Shown here: in pieces, positions 33,134 to 64,000 of the stretch
Layout: the number at the start of each line of letters is the position of its first letter
Numbering within the stretch: the first letter of the stretch is position 1
Assembly: GCA_947561715.1 (NCBI GenBank)
Contig: OX387199.1
Span: 22,821,001 to 22,885,000, forward strand
Direction: 5' to 3'
Source: Ascidia mentula
Lineage: Eukaryota > Chordata > Ascidiacea > Phlebobranchia > Ascidiidae
DNA length: 64,000 nt
Notes under the pieces: generated by a model
Told to the model about the DNA's origin: nothing
What the model saw: only the letters and a program-made list of their open reading frames with translations
The model's database searches: none
Position numbers and translations under genes: made by a program

Positions 33134-34626
33134 ATGTTGGAGTTTGCATTTTCCACAAAGCAGAGCAGTAACTTTGAATGGAATTCGGAATGTAGCGAAA
33201 CCCAACGTGGTTTGAGGTGTTTGTCAACTGGTAAACTTAGCTACAATCCAAAGAACACCGAAGACAAAGATTTAGCTTCAACCCCTTGTATCGTTTTGGC
33301 ACCAGGAGCCAATATCAGTCTCCTGTTTGCCAGCAACAATGACCCATTCTTTATTGAAGTATGGAAGGTATTGTTCTGTAACAATTCAAGTATTCTTGAA
33401 TATCTTGGGTCAATAAAATGTTCAGCAACTCAGATCACGCCAAGGTTAGCTTGCAAGACCGCTCAAAGTCATAAGGACGACATATCAACCATGTTATGGA
33501 TATCACACACCGATACAAATTGCATTTATTGCCTTAAATTCAGTTTAAGTTGTGGCGGTAAAGTTACTATGACAACTTTGGATACAATTGCATTTGAAGG
33601 ACTGTACAGGCCCACAGCTATTGCTATTAGCACTTCGGTTCCAATGTCCTTGGCTGTAATCGACGGTTTGTCAGGAAGCATTCATGTTTTTAAACATCGC
33701 GGCAAGTTCGAACATTTTAAAGAAATATCAGACGAACAAACGAGGAAACTTTCAAAGAATTCCTTTGCTTGTTTTGATGCCAACCAGCAATTATGGGTGT
33801 CCGATTTCTCCACAAACTCACTTTTAAAATGCACAACACAAAGCTGGAATACCCAAGTGAGAATTTAGTCTCATGTGAGATATGAATATCACTTAGAAAT
33901 ATGCCGAAGTATTAGCGAACTTACACATTTTTTCCTCAAGAAATTGTAAAGTCAGCGATGATTCAGGCCATTCCATGCGACTAACGCAAACCTAATCAAA
34001 TGTTTTTCTTGTGTTTTGGGTGTTTATGCGCTTTTTGCATTATCGCTGCTACGTAACCCTGTGGAAGTCTCGCCGGATGGTCGTAACTTAAGTGGCAGAA
34101 GAACAATTCCTTTAATTACTATGCCTGGCAGCAAAAATAGCACTGTAATCAAATTCATCTAAAAAGCGCGCATTCTTAATTCGCAAAAGCTCAAAATTAT
34201 AAATGTTTCCAATATTTAAACCCAAACAACAATGTTTGGATGACATGTGCATTCTATTTATGCAATATTCGACAAACAAAACTTCATATAAAGGTGTCAT
34301 TTAATGTACCAAAATCTTCAATAACAGATTATTTGCCATTAAAATTGTTGCTTTTGATTTTTCAGGTTTTTGAAACCAGGCAAGGAATTGAAGGACTGGC
34401 CGGCAACTGCAGTGGGAGTCACCAAGTGGTAGGATGTTTGACGAAAGCCAGTCGCGTGGTGGGGATAGAGCACGAGCAAAGTAACTACAAAGAAAGTGAC
34501 GTCATTCCTCCCATTTGTGACGTGATTTCCCCGTTGTTTGTGGCAGCAAAGGAAAACTTCTATGTGGTTTCCGGTAGATGTCGAGACAGAAACTTTCCAG
34601 TAATTGTTTTCTTTCGAGTTTTGTGA
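33134..34626 (+). CDS. orphan protein, possibly beta-propeller (NHL/WD-like)
   Basis: 327 residues from a large first exon (33134-33856) joined in phase through gtgaga and tttttcag to 34366-34626. I do not recognise the family. The sequence alternates short hydrophobic strands and turns as in a propeller. RPTAIAISTSVPMSLAVIDG with SIHVFKHRGKF, and FACFDANQQLWVSDFSTNSL, look like NHL or WD blades. ACKTAQSHKDDISTMLWISH and the C-terminal SPLFVAAKENFYVVSGRCRD could be further blades. No signal peptide or membrane segment. Codon usage is smooth and the 241-codon open exon is far longer than chance here, so it is very likely coding. The start ATG is the first in the exon. A further upstream exon cannot be excluded. 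Confidence 0.7.
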
Positions 34627-35760
34627 TTCTTTCTTCGGGATTTATTTTACGTTTGCTTCGTATAAATAGAAATTTTAACAAGACTTGTGTATTTTTTTGG
34701 AAAGTAAGTAAAACTTATGTGACAAAGTTATATATTACATTATAAAACCATAATATACATGGGTGTACATTGAGTACATGGATGCAGTGTAGAATGTTAT
34801 TTGTACAAGATTATTTCATCGATTTCTGTCTAATATTTTGTACATTTCAAACGTTCGACGGTAATCAGGTTCTTGTGTTAACATTCTGTCCTCCATGTTG
34901 CTTTGATTGCACTTTCATACGATGACAACTATCTAATGAAATCAATCGCTCTCAGTGTTATCTCTTTATCTCCCCGCATTGGATGTAAACAAGAAACCTG
35001 ATTAAAATATCTTTCCATCAAATCTGTGGTTGCTGGTGAGGAATTTAACCTGTCCTGTGGTACCGTGGATTTACCATAGCTTTATCTGGTTGGTGTTTGG
35101 GTGGAAATTTGTTGGCGGATGGAAATTTTATGGAAACCAACGTCCAGATGTAAACGAACAGTTCCACGCACGCATAATTGCTATCATTGACTTTGTGTAA
35201 CCAGGGATCACCACTCTTTTCACACATATATATATATCACGTTCCAGCGGTATAGGAGAATGTGTGATACGATTGAATGTTAGTTTAAAGTTGATTACAA
35301 TGGCTTGTACGTTTAAAAGTAGAAATGTTCGTACCAGTTGTTGGTTTCAAATAATTATAAATCAGTCATTAAAGTGGATTGCATGAACCCAAGTTAATAA
35401 AATATGAAAAGTTCCGTCAGCAACAAAAACAGCTAAATTTTTTCGTCAAAATTTTGGACGACAAATGCGTGAGAACGAAGAAAAAAAAGGAAAACAAAAC
35501 ATCAATCGTTGTCAAAAAATTCGGACAAAACGGTTGGAAACTCTCTTGGTGAAAATGTTGTCGCTAGCATGCAGAGTTTCAATGGAAACATTGTTCTTTC
35601 AAATAAAAGTTTTGCTAGCATCTAAACCTTGCGTAATTACACAATATTCCACGACCTTAAGAACGCCCTTGAGAATCTAATACAACCTCCTTACCATAAC
35701 ATTATGTTGCGTCACTTACATCACATGTGGTGACACACCCCCCTATGGTGGCACAGACAC
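34627..35760. other. AT-rich spacer
   Basis: No gene recognised. A short ta dinucleotide run lies near 35226-35237. Confidence 0.4.
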
Positions 35761-35774
35761 GCCCTTGCGATCAA

Positions 35775-35960
35775 CCAATCAGCAAGCAGCATCGATATTA
35801 CTATAAAACGTGAATGCGGATCGTAGTCATTCTGACCACGAGTGTCTGGCGGCGTGCGAGTTGGTAGCAGGCCGTGTTTCAGTCGTACGTGCGAGGTTAT
35901 ATTGTCACGTCACAGTCGACGCAGAATCGTTAAGAGCAGATCAAGCAACAAACAGGGTAA
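35775..35960 (+). promoter_or_regulatory. CCAAT/TATA promoter, possibly with the TAT 5' UTR exon
   Basis: CCAATCAG at 35775-35782 and TATAAAAC at 35802-35809 are spaced as in a pol II core promoter. Downstream DNA is more GC-rich until a possible donor (caacaaacagggtaaac, about 35950). No open frame of note follows. The nearest gene in the same direction is TAT, whose first coding exon has a cag acceptor at about 37558, so this may be its promoter and untranslated first exon. Confidence 0.4.
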
Positions 35961-37605
35961 ACTTTAGAGCAAAGAACAGTAACACATTTGGGACAAGGAT
36001 TCACCAGACTTCTTCCTGCATAAACATAAGTCGCATAACAGTGGTTTCAAAACATTCAGGATAAAGTTTGACTTCTTTCTATTACTGTAGCTGAAGATAT
36101 TCTGTAGTAACGAAAAGTTTTTCACTGCGCAAGGTTTTAATACTGGTCAGATGGCACCACGTAATTTAACACCTTCGGTGTCAATTATGAATGACCCGAA
36201 GTAACCCGGGGACTGCTTTTAGCCTCTGCCCTTTGTTACGCAACAGCTTTCACTCGATTTTGTAAAAGAACGAAGTGATTGTTGTAAATTCCCTTGAAAG
36301 AGCTCCATTTTGTAGAAATATACTTTCAGCAGTAAAGTGTCACCGGTGCAGGGTATAGAGATGGGTCAGGATACTTGGCAACTGAACGTATTGCTTTGTT
36401 CAAACACCTGTGCCACAGGAACCCGATACTGTATGTTTATATGGGACGAGATTACAGTGGGCTGAGTACTGTACATTGGAAGCAGTGTCGGACATTCTCT
36501 GTGTTGGTAAGAATAACTCCATGAACATCCGTATAATGTATAGCCAGTAGGTCACCGAATTTCTTCATCAATCCTACTGAGCATAGTCTTGCATTACCGC
36601 CCAGAAATTTACCTAAAACCAGAATTGGGTCTGAAAGTGGAATTGGATTTAAATATGGTGAGCTTGTTTCAGGTAGTTGTGATGTAACAAGGCTCTGTGT
36701 GACGATAAGAGAGGCTTGAGTGACGTCACAAAACGTACAATCGTGTAAATCAAGTGAAATTACGACGCAGATGTGAGAATGCGCAAATCTTAATTGTTTT
36801 TGAATCCACCCGAAAATCATATGGTGGCACAATGAGTTTTATATTCTTGAGTCTGAAATCTTTCGCTTGCCTAAAACACATGGGACGTTTAATGCGTGTA
36901 TTAACGCAGTATTAAGTTGTATTTGGCGCTTAACACAGCTTGTTAAGCGTTGATATATACGAGCTGAATCAGCTCACTGTAAAGCCACTGTAAACGGAAA
37001 TGACGCAGCACGTCATCACATTACGCGGTTGCTGCAAGAACGCACAATACTGGAGAGATTGTATTTTGCACATAGAAAACTTCATGTAGTTTGTTTGTCG
37101 AACGAAACGTTTGAAAGCGGGATATTTAAATGTGACTGTGAAGTTGTGGTTGTTCATACCTCCGTACCTCTGTGCTTGCGTGCCTGGCTTTAATGGTGAG
37201 GAAGCCGCTTTAAACTAAAACCATTTGATCTTGTCCGCACTTACCGAAGATTAAGTGTTTGATGTCACAATAGACAAGCAAGCAATCGACAGTGCGTGTT
37301 TGTAATTACTCTGAGCGTGCATAACTTCCACATTCACTGCAAAAATGTTTGAGATAAAGTTAGTCCTAAACCACACGGAAGTTAGACTGAACTATATTTT
37401 ACAGGTTTTCACCAGTGCTCAGTTTAACAAAATCTCGGTTGTGTTTCGTATAAATGTAAATGTTAGTCGTTGTTTAGCATTCAGACCATTCTCCTTGCAG
37501 CTTATACTTGTTAGTATGCAAATATATTTACATACAGTTGTTTATAACGTCATACAGGTGCCGCAATAGTGTTACGAAATATTTATTGCAATTTGTTAAT
37601 ACGTT
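35961..37605. other. stretch without a recognised gene
   Basis: The longest frame (36452-36832, minus) shows no domain. Probably the first intron of TAT if the promoter above belongs to it. Confidence 0.35.
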
Positions 37606-40600
37606 ATGGAGAACGCCGCTATAACCAACGGAAACGGCCACAGCAAAGTGTAAGTGTACTTATCCCAATACATAATTACAATATATGTACCAGACATCAT
37701 GCGTGTGTGTTTAAAAATTGCCGTGAACCTACAACTTGTTACAAACACATGAAAAACTTTTATCTTTACGATATTACTGGGTAAAAAGCGGGGATTTTGG
37801 GATGCTTCGCTTTGTGTCCATCGGCTTTTTCAGCTTTAAACATTATCATTCTGAAAGTTCAATAAGGGAAAATATATTCCGTTCTATGGCGATCGTCAGT
37901 TTTACATAATGACAAACCTCAGTTGTTATGCAAGGGGATTTAAACTAAATGTACTTTTGTTGGTACTTCCAGAAGTAAACCATGCAACAGAAGCAAGTGG
38001 GAGGTTGGCGCATCTGTAACTGCCAGGAACACATTTAACCCGATTCGTGCAATTGTTGATGGAATGAAATTGACACCGAACCCAGATAAAAAGATGATTG
38101 CTCTTTCCTTGGGTAATTTCTGCAAATAACCTGAATGTACATAGAAGGGTCAAAACGTGCCTTTGGAAAAAGTCGTTAAGTTAATTAAGTCGTGCAACCG
38201 GGTCGTGTTGTGAATGTGTGAGTTTGCTGCGTGCAAGATTACTGGTTCCCTTGCATTGCAACAAACAAAGTCATTCGTTGCTGTCAACTTGAGGTTCTTG
38301 AGTTCTTTATTTTCAAGTTTCAACAATAAGAGGAACTAGCCACAATCTGCCACAATCTACCACTTATACAGCCCTAAAATATTTCTGTTGTCCATGAATA
38401 ACTTACAAACGTTGAGTCAATATACGTAGTGCCTTCATTTCCTGAACAGTGAAAATATTTTATACCTCACGAAATCAATCTTGTACCAAAATTCAAGGTT
38501 TTAAAGTTAAACCATGACACCTGGTGGTAAATCTGAAACATTTTGTTTCAAACAATTCAATTCCCAGCATATTAAGTGATCTTGGTTTTTGTCGTAACAC
38601 AGTTTGTAACAATGCAGGCGACCCTACAGTGTTCGGAAACTTCCAACCACCCCAAGAAGCCGAACAAGCAATTGTTGACGCCGTACGCAAGGGTACCAAC
38701 AACGGGTATTCCCCCTCGTACGGAATTGAGAGTGCGAGGACGGCAGTTGCGTCATTTGTGTCGACAGGTGGCGCTACCGTCAACGCTGGGGTAAGGTTGT
38801 GGATGCACAGTTGTGTTTAGTCATTGCGTTACCAAATCATTACTTTGTGAACTAAAAAAACATATAACAGTTTTAAGGCAATGCCATGTCAGTACTTAGG
38901 CTGTTTAAATAACAATTCTATTGTTGTATAATTTTATCATCAATTTATTTCCCAGTTATTTTCAATCTCATACCGATATAACGCGTTGCTTTGTCCATGA
39001 TTAGGGTATTCCCCACCTTATGTACGGCGACTGCAGCTGGTTTTAACGTAAATTACTTGGCAGGATGTTTATCTTGCGTGCGGGTGTTCGGATGCAATCC
39101 AAATGGCGATCACAGTTCTGGCCAGTCCAGGTGATAATATTGTTGTACCAAGACCGGGGTTTTCCCTCTATAAAACCCTCGCTCTGTCCCAAGGAATTGG
39201 AGTGAAGTTTTACGACTGTTTGGTGAGTAATGAAAGTTGTTCGTCTTCGTTCAACCTAAGGCTGCATTTGGAAAGCGTTGATTGTTCACAATCATGAAAG
39301 AAATTCCCAGAAAACATTAAATGATTCACTGGCAATGTTTCGTGCAATCGCATGATTGTCAGGATCGCCCCACTGCAAAGGTTGGCGATCACAGCTATCG
39401 TATCGGGATCATTAGGTTTGGAGACCAGACCTTACATTCATTAAAGCCACCGGATCAAATTCTCATGCGAATACATAGAACACTTAGTTGTTTGGCCGTC
39501 ACACAAAACCTTCCACTCACTTCCAACCACAAAACCCGGCACTTATTTCTTCGCATGGGACGAGAGGTCACGTACCACAGACAACGCCCCTTAAATCAGC
39601 CAATCAGCAGCGAGTGTACGCATGTGTCATTTGCTTGAAAGGGAAGCGGTGTAGATTTCAGTAATACGGGGGTGTGTCTGTTTCTGTGTTATACATATCA
39701 CAATAAACCTTTTCAATCAGCTGTTTTGGTTGACGTCAAAGGTTGGATGGTGACGTAACAATTTTCCGTCAATAGAAAGTTTTCCACAAAGCGCCCCCGT
39801 GTGGCTAAACGAAAGATTTTGAAAGAAAAATAATTTTTGTTTATTCTGAGTTAATTGCAACGAAAATCACGCGACACATTAAAACGTGTTTCCACTTGAT
39901 TCAAACCTGCTTTATATTTTATTTTATTCACTGCTGGTGCTGCCGGGCATATTTATTGCTACAAGGCACCAGCAGTACTACAACGTTTCGATTGCTATGC
40001 AATAGCCTCCACCAGACTGTTATATTTCATACTTTAGATTACTTTCAACATGACCAAACTATATTATGTCAAAAAAGACTTACTTACTTAGATTTTGTTG
40101 AAAACGAAAACTAAAAGTAAAATAATTAAATCGAACCGAATTAACCTCTAGATTGCAACCCCTTCCGATATTATGTTGGTCGTGTCCGCTTGGGTTGCCG
40201 ACAGATTCTTGAAGGTTGTTCACAATCTTGAGAGAGATAATACTTCCTAGAATGATAATTATCAGAATGCCGATAATAATTTCGAATGCGACGCCGAGTG
40301 CCTGTGACGTCATAGTTGCTTAGTTGTGCGATATTTGGAATACTTTGTGCCTAATATTTAATCCATGGCACCTCCCACCCAACAATTGATTTTTCTGGGG
40401 TGCTCAAGGTGTTTACGTTTATCGAAAATCCTTCAGAAGGGTGAACTTCATAAACTTTTGAAAGATTATTTAGTTGATTTAATTATTTAATATTTAATAC
40501 TTGATGTCGTTTTGGATCGCATGGTTTATGTGTTGAAAAACTGTAAATCTGCATGCTTTGTAAAACTGCTTTGCTGTAATTCCTCTCAATCTAGTTTAAA

Positions 40601-42946
40601 CCAGCAATGTATATCGCGGTTCCCGAACTCGTGTTACAAGCTACGTGTCTCAAACCACACGTGCGGTGACCTCTAAATCACGTGTTGTGACCTTGCAGCC
40701 GGCTAGAAGGTGGGAGGCGGACTTGGAACACATGGAAAGTTTGGTGGATGAAAATACCAAAGCCATCGTGGTCGTGAATCCTTCAAACCCGTGCGGTTCC
40801 AACTTCAGTCGCAACCACATCCGGGATATCTTACACGGTAGATCTCGATTTGATTATTTTCCCGCCTCTTTTTCGATCTCAATTCAAATATTTTCGCTGG
40901 TTTTATTTCAGTCGCGGAGAAACACAAAGTCCCGATCATCGCAGACGAAATCTACTCTAAAATAGTAAGTCCAAAGCCGTGTTTACAAATATTATGGGCA
41001 GGAATAAGTCAATTGTTTAATGCAGTAATAACCCTGTTAGTTTAAATATATTCTGTCATGGGGTCACCATGCACCAATGCCGATGTTAATCATTGTTTGT
41101 TTGATTCCAGGTGTTTAGTGGCGAAACGTTTGTATCCTGTGCGTCAGAGTCCACCACGGTACCAGTTCTCTCCTGTGGGGGTCTCGCCAAAACGTGAGTA
41201 ATTCTCCAGGGAGAAGTAATTCTTTTAGTTAAACTTGCCATGTAAATTGTAAATCAAATAAAATGTATTTTGCGCAAAAAGCAACTACCCAGATGAACAA
41301 TATACAAAGAAATGAAATGGCGTGGGCACCTATAAAACCATAAAGGTTATCGAGTCAGGCGCCCATAAATTGTAGCCCGATTTACGCGACTATAACAATC
41401 ATACTCGTGTCAAACAAGTACACAAGATGTTAAAACCCCGAGAAAAACTGTGTAAAGCAAGTTGGAAATACTGAGCTTGTTTCTGTTGTGTTATTGAGGT
41501 ATTATTTCTTGCAGGTTTCTGGTTCCTGGTTGGAGGTTAGGGTGGTTGGTTGTTCACGACAGGGGTGACGTTTTCGGCAAAGACGTGAGTTGGGATTTCA
41601 CACAAGAAAGTGTTTTTCTTTTATCTGCGGTTACATTTCAGATCCGTAGCGGTCTGGTGCAGCTCTCGCAACGAGTTCTAGGCCCGTGTACTCTCGTTCA
41701 AGCTGCTTTGCCAGCCATTCTCAACACCCCGCAATCTTTCCACGACAACACAGTAGCTAAGATAGAAGTCAACGCCAAATGTTTGTTCGAAAGAATTTTA
41801 GCCATCCCTGGTCTGAAGCCGATCAAACCGACAGCAGCAATGTATATGATGGTAGGTATCTGCATCAAACAATGTGGTGCGAATATAATATAAGTAGTGT
41901 TTGTCAAATGGGTAAACTTCTCGTGTATTTTCTGACCAATTTGTGGGTAAAGTATGAAACATGTCTATGAAAGTAACGCACATACATAGGATGTTTGGCA
42001 AATTGGAATCGAGTTCATAGCAAACGTGGTTTCCCAATGTCTTAAAGGCAAAATTATTAACTACTATGGGCCTACATGACAGTAAGTTATATCAAAACCC
42101 AAGTTGATGATCGTTAGTTTGTCTAGTTAGTAGTTAGGAACTTGATATTTGTGCAAGTTGAAACTTTAAACAACATTCCCGACAATTTCAGGTGGGTTTT
42201 GAACAGGAAAGATTTCCTGATTTAAAGGATGACGTGGCCTTCACAGAACGACTCGTCACTGAGCAAAGTGTATTCTGCCTTCCTGCCAAGGTTCGTTCAA
42301 TAAACTAAGAGTTTTAGGTAAACATAGGTCGGTAATACCGCGCTAACTGAGAAAATAAACGCAAGTCAAAAACGAATTCTAACATGAATGTAAAACTCTT
42401 AGTACTTTTTTGACCACACCGGGATTTGAACCCAGGATATTTTGTTCACGAATCCCGATCAGGTTTTCTTCTTGGAATACGGGTCAGGCGCTTGGCCTTT
42501 CAATACTTGCTTGTTATTTGATTTCTACCGACAAATGTTGACTCTTTTTATACTGGAGGTTGAATTTGTTAAACGGAGCTCATCACGCGTTACGTCACAA
42601 ATGGGAGGGTGGAAAGTGAACATGACGTCACTTGATAAGTTTTGTCTCTCTCATGTGGAAACACGAGCACATGAAACACTTTGAATCAACCTTCAGGGCA
42701 CACAAAGCGCTGGTTTGGCAAAATAACACAACCGATAAAATCACACCTCTCGTCCTTCATAAATCTCACATTATGTAAAGGATAGCAAGAGTTGTTTGTA
42801 CTGAACTCATGGTATTTTGTTTTGTTCAGTGTTTCGAATATCCAAACTACTTCCGGGTAGTTCTGACAATCCCGGAGGTGCAGACAGAGGAGGCTTGCAG
42901 AAGGTTGGAGGAGTTTTGTAAGAAATATTACAAGAAGTCGATTTAA
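37606..42946 (+). CDS. TAT: tyrosine aminotransferase (TAT), complete
   Basis: PLP enzyme that transfers the amino group of tyrosine to 2-oxoglutarate, the first step of tyrosine breakdown. Eleven exons join to exactly 428 residues (human about 454): 37606-37649, 37973-38112, 38618-38790, 39064-39222, 40699-40837, 40912-40964, 41111-41193, 41515-41584, 41642-41851, 42192-42290, 42830-42946. Landmarks in order: [87 protein letters not shown], then [20 protein letters not shown]. The last holds the PLP lysine (AK-T) and the substrate-binding PGWRLG. Then [23 protein letters not shown], and [16 protein letters not shown] with the carboxylate-binding Arg. Stop TAA 42944-42946. The N-terminus ([15 protein letters not shown]) is unlike vertebrate TAT. 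Intron 4 is large (1.5 kb) and holds an opposite-strand open frame. Confidence 0.95.
39932..40025 (+). repeat. dispersed repeat R2 (CAACGTTTCGG family), copy in TAT intron 4
   Basis: Reads tgctggtgctgccgggcata, then caacgtttcgattgctatgc aatagcctccaccaga. Same order of motifs as at 50062 and 54036 (gctgccaggcata, caacgtttcggttg, atgcag, cctccatcaga). Confidence 0.7.
40080..40313 (-). CDS. possible single-pass membrane microprotein nested in TAT intron 4
   Basis: ATG at 40311-40313 (minus) opens [20 protein letters not shown] followed by [19 protein letters not shown], a strong transmembrane helix of about 22 residues ending in Lys, then a polar tail with [17 protein letters not shown]. The frame either runs on to a stop at 40080-40082 (77 residues) or splices at CTAGAG/gttaat (lower edge 40146) to an exon I did not find. 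The helix composition and a following basic residue are unusual for intron DNA, but no homologue is recognised. Could also be the first exon of a nested gene on the opposite strand of TAT. Confidence 0.35.
   Translation of the reverse strand: MTSQALGVAFEIIIGILIIIILGSIISLKIVNNLQESVGNPSGHDQHNIGRGCNLEVNSVRFNYFTFSFRFQQNLSK
41314..41375 (+). repeat. dispersed repeat R3, copy in TAT intron 7
   Basis: The stretch aaatggcgtgggcacctata aaaccataaaggttatcgag then tcaggcgcccat matches 56633-56684 in a dynein intron (aaaatggcaccgataaaacc, ttggaggttaccgagtcagg, cgaccat). Confidence 0.6.
42411..42500 (-). repeat. tRNA-related SINE fragment, family 2, in TAT intron 10
   Basis: On the minus strand GGGATTCGTGAACAAAATAT then CCTGGGTTCAAATCCCGGTG TGGTC, the same family as 4839-4896, with a clear B box and flanking stem. 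Confidence 0.55.
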
Positions 42947-44054
42947 AATCAAATTATCTTTGTTCATATAAACTCGCACTTGTACGTTCCACATCAGCCG
43001 CAGTAAAAACTCAACAAGAAGCAAAACCTTTTCAGTCGCGAAATTAATTTTAAATTACAAATACGATTTGTTGGTGTCTGCATATTTATTAATCGCCTCT
43101 TCTATGTAGTTTGTAAAGCTTTATTTACATTCTGTGATACACAAGTTCCGTTAATTCGTTTTGGGGAAGCCCTGTATGTGATACCACCTTTTCATCGTTG
43201 TACTACACTAGTCGTCGTGCTGTTACCTTGAAGCCGTAACTAGCCCTTTTATTTACCACAAGACTGTGAAACCTTCGTGCAGTTTTTATCACATACTTTT
43301 TACCGAAACTTTCTGACACCTCATTATGCCGGTATTACACACAATTTCCACCCCCGTTTATGACAATTGTTGAAAGATGAACGACTTTTGCAAAACCGAT
43401 TTCTTGTTTCCAATTTAGCGAAAACAAGCTGAAACGTTTACAAGTTCCAATCCCCATAGTTTTATTTTGTTTAAATGTGTTTGTTGTCAGAATGTTTACT
43501 GTGGCAAGTTCACTTTTTCTGCAATCTGTTGAGTTAAACGTACGTAATTTATTGTAGGACCATGCTGTGTTAAAATCGTTTATTGAAGTAATTTTTGTGA
43601 TGACGCTTTGAAGTTTTAAATAAAACATCTGCTAGAAAGTTTAACCCCAAAATATGTTCCAAGTTTGTGTCTTGTTATATGTTAAAAACTCATTATTAAA
43701 ATAGTTGCCAACTATTTATGGCCACAAAAAGCAAACAGTAAGTGTGAAAATATATTCTATGTATTTAACGGTCTACTGCATTTATAAAGGTACAGAAACA
43801 TAGAAACTATAATTGCTCTTAGTTAAATTTAATCAAACTTTAAGTAAAAATTGGAATGCAACCATAATTATTTACGCGGGACATCCACAGTACAAGCACT
43901 TGCCGAACAAGAATATAAAATATAACTAAAATAATGTGCATCAACTTTATATAGCTAATAAAAACTACGTGATTTTAAGGCATGTATACGAGTACAGACA
44001 TTTCCCTATTAAAGCTAACTTGCTACATAAATCTACATTATGACGACATAATGT
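42947..44054. other. convergent 3' spacer between TAT and dynein
   Basis: The two genes end toward each other. No gene recognised; AT-rich. A perfect 9-1-9 palindrome (aaatagttg c caactattt) lies at about 43699-43717. Confidence 0.4.

Positions 44055-64000
<19,946 letters not shown>

Noticed and set aside
36452-36832. 126-codon minus-strand frame
   Set aside because: Composition and lack of domain or splice partners suggest chance; lies in probable TAT upstream intron.

Overview
The window reads as nuclear DNA of an ascidian tunicate, most like Ciona. The evidence is short-intron animal genes, AT-rich intergenic DNA, single copies of genes that vertebrates have duplicated, and a cluster of small secreted cationic peptide precursors built like ascidian haemocyte antimicrobial peptides. 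The species call is an inference; no database was available.

Left part (1-5150): the 5' exons of NOMO (minus strand, running off the left edge) and an iodothyronine deiodinase gene (minus) with an in-frame TGA selenocysteine codon and a convincing SECIS hairpin in its 3' UTR. Most of 3200-5150 has no gene I recognise and carries dispersed repeats.

Centre-left (5150-19350): a tandem array of six copies of one small gene on the minus strand. Four look whole, one is only a last exon, and one has lost its start codon. Each precursor has a 20-residue signal peptide, a Trp-Leu-Trp plus Arg4-Tyr2 heptad-repeat cationic core, and an acidic tail on a separate exon. Each complete unit carries a TATA promoter and a 5' UTR exon. 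All but copy 1 have a 13-bp GTGCAC minisatellite in intron 2 (degenerate in copy 5). This array is the best candidate for an undescribed system: a recently amplified antimicrobial-peptide-like family.

Centre (19750-34630): QRSL1/GatA (minus, mitochondrial Gln-tRNA amidotransferase subunit A) lies head to head with two tandem paralogous genes for small proteins with two PH domains (plus). An orphan two-exon gene with propeller-like sequence follows (plus).

Right (35700-64000): tyrosine aminotransferase (plus, 11 coding exons, complete), with a possible one-helix membrane protein exon on the opposite strand inside an intron. Then comes the motor part of a DNAH5/DNAH8-type axonemal dynein heavy chain (minus, about 49 exons from AAA1 to the C-terminus, running off the right edge). 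Introns and spacers hold tRNA-derived SINE-like pieces, fold-back hairpins, a CAACGTTTCGG-containing dispersed repeat and several minisatellites. The genes are housekeeping or tissue-specific and do not form a pathway. NOMO and deiodinase are both membrane-associated, and QRSL1 is mitochondrial.
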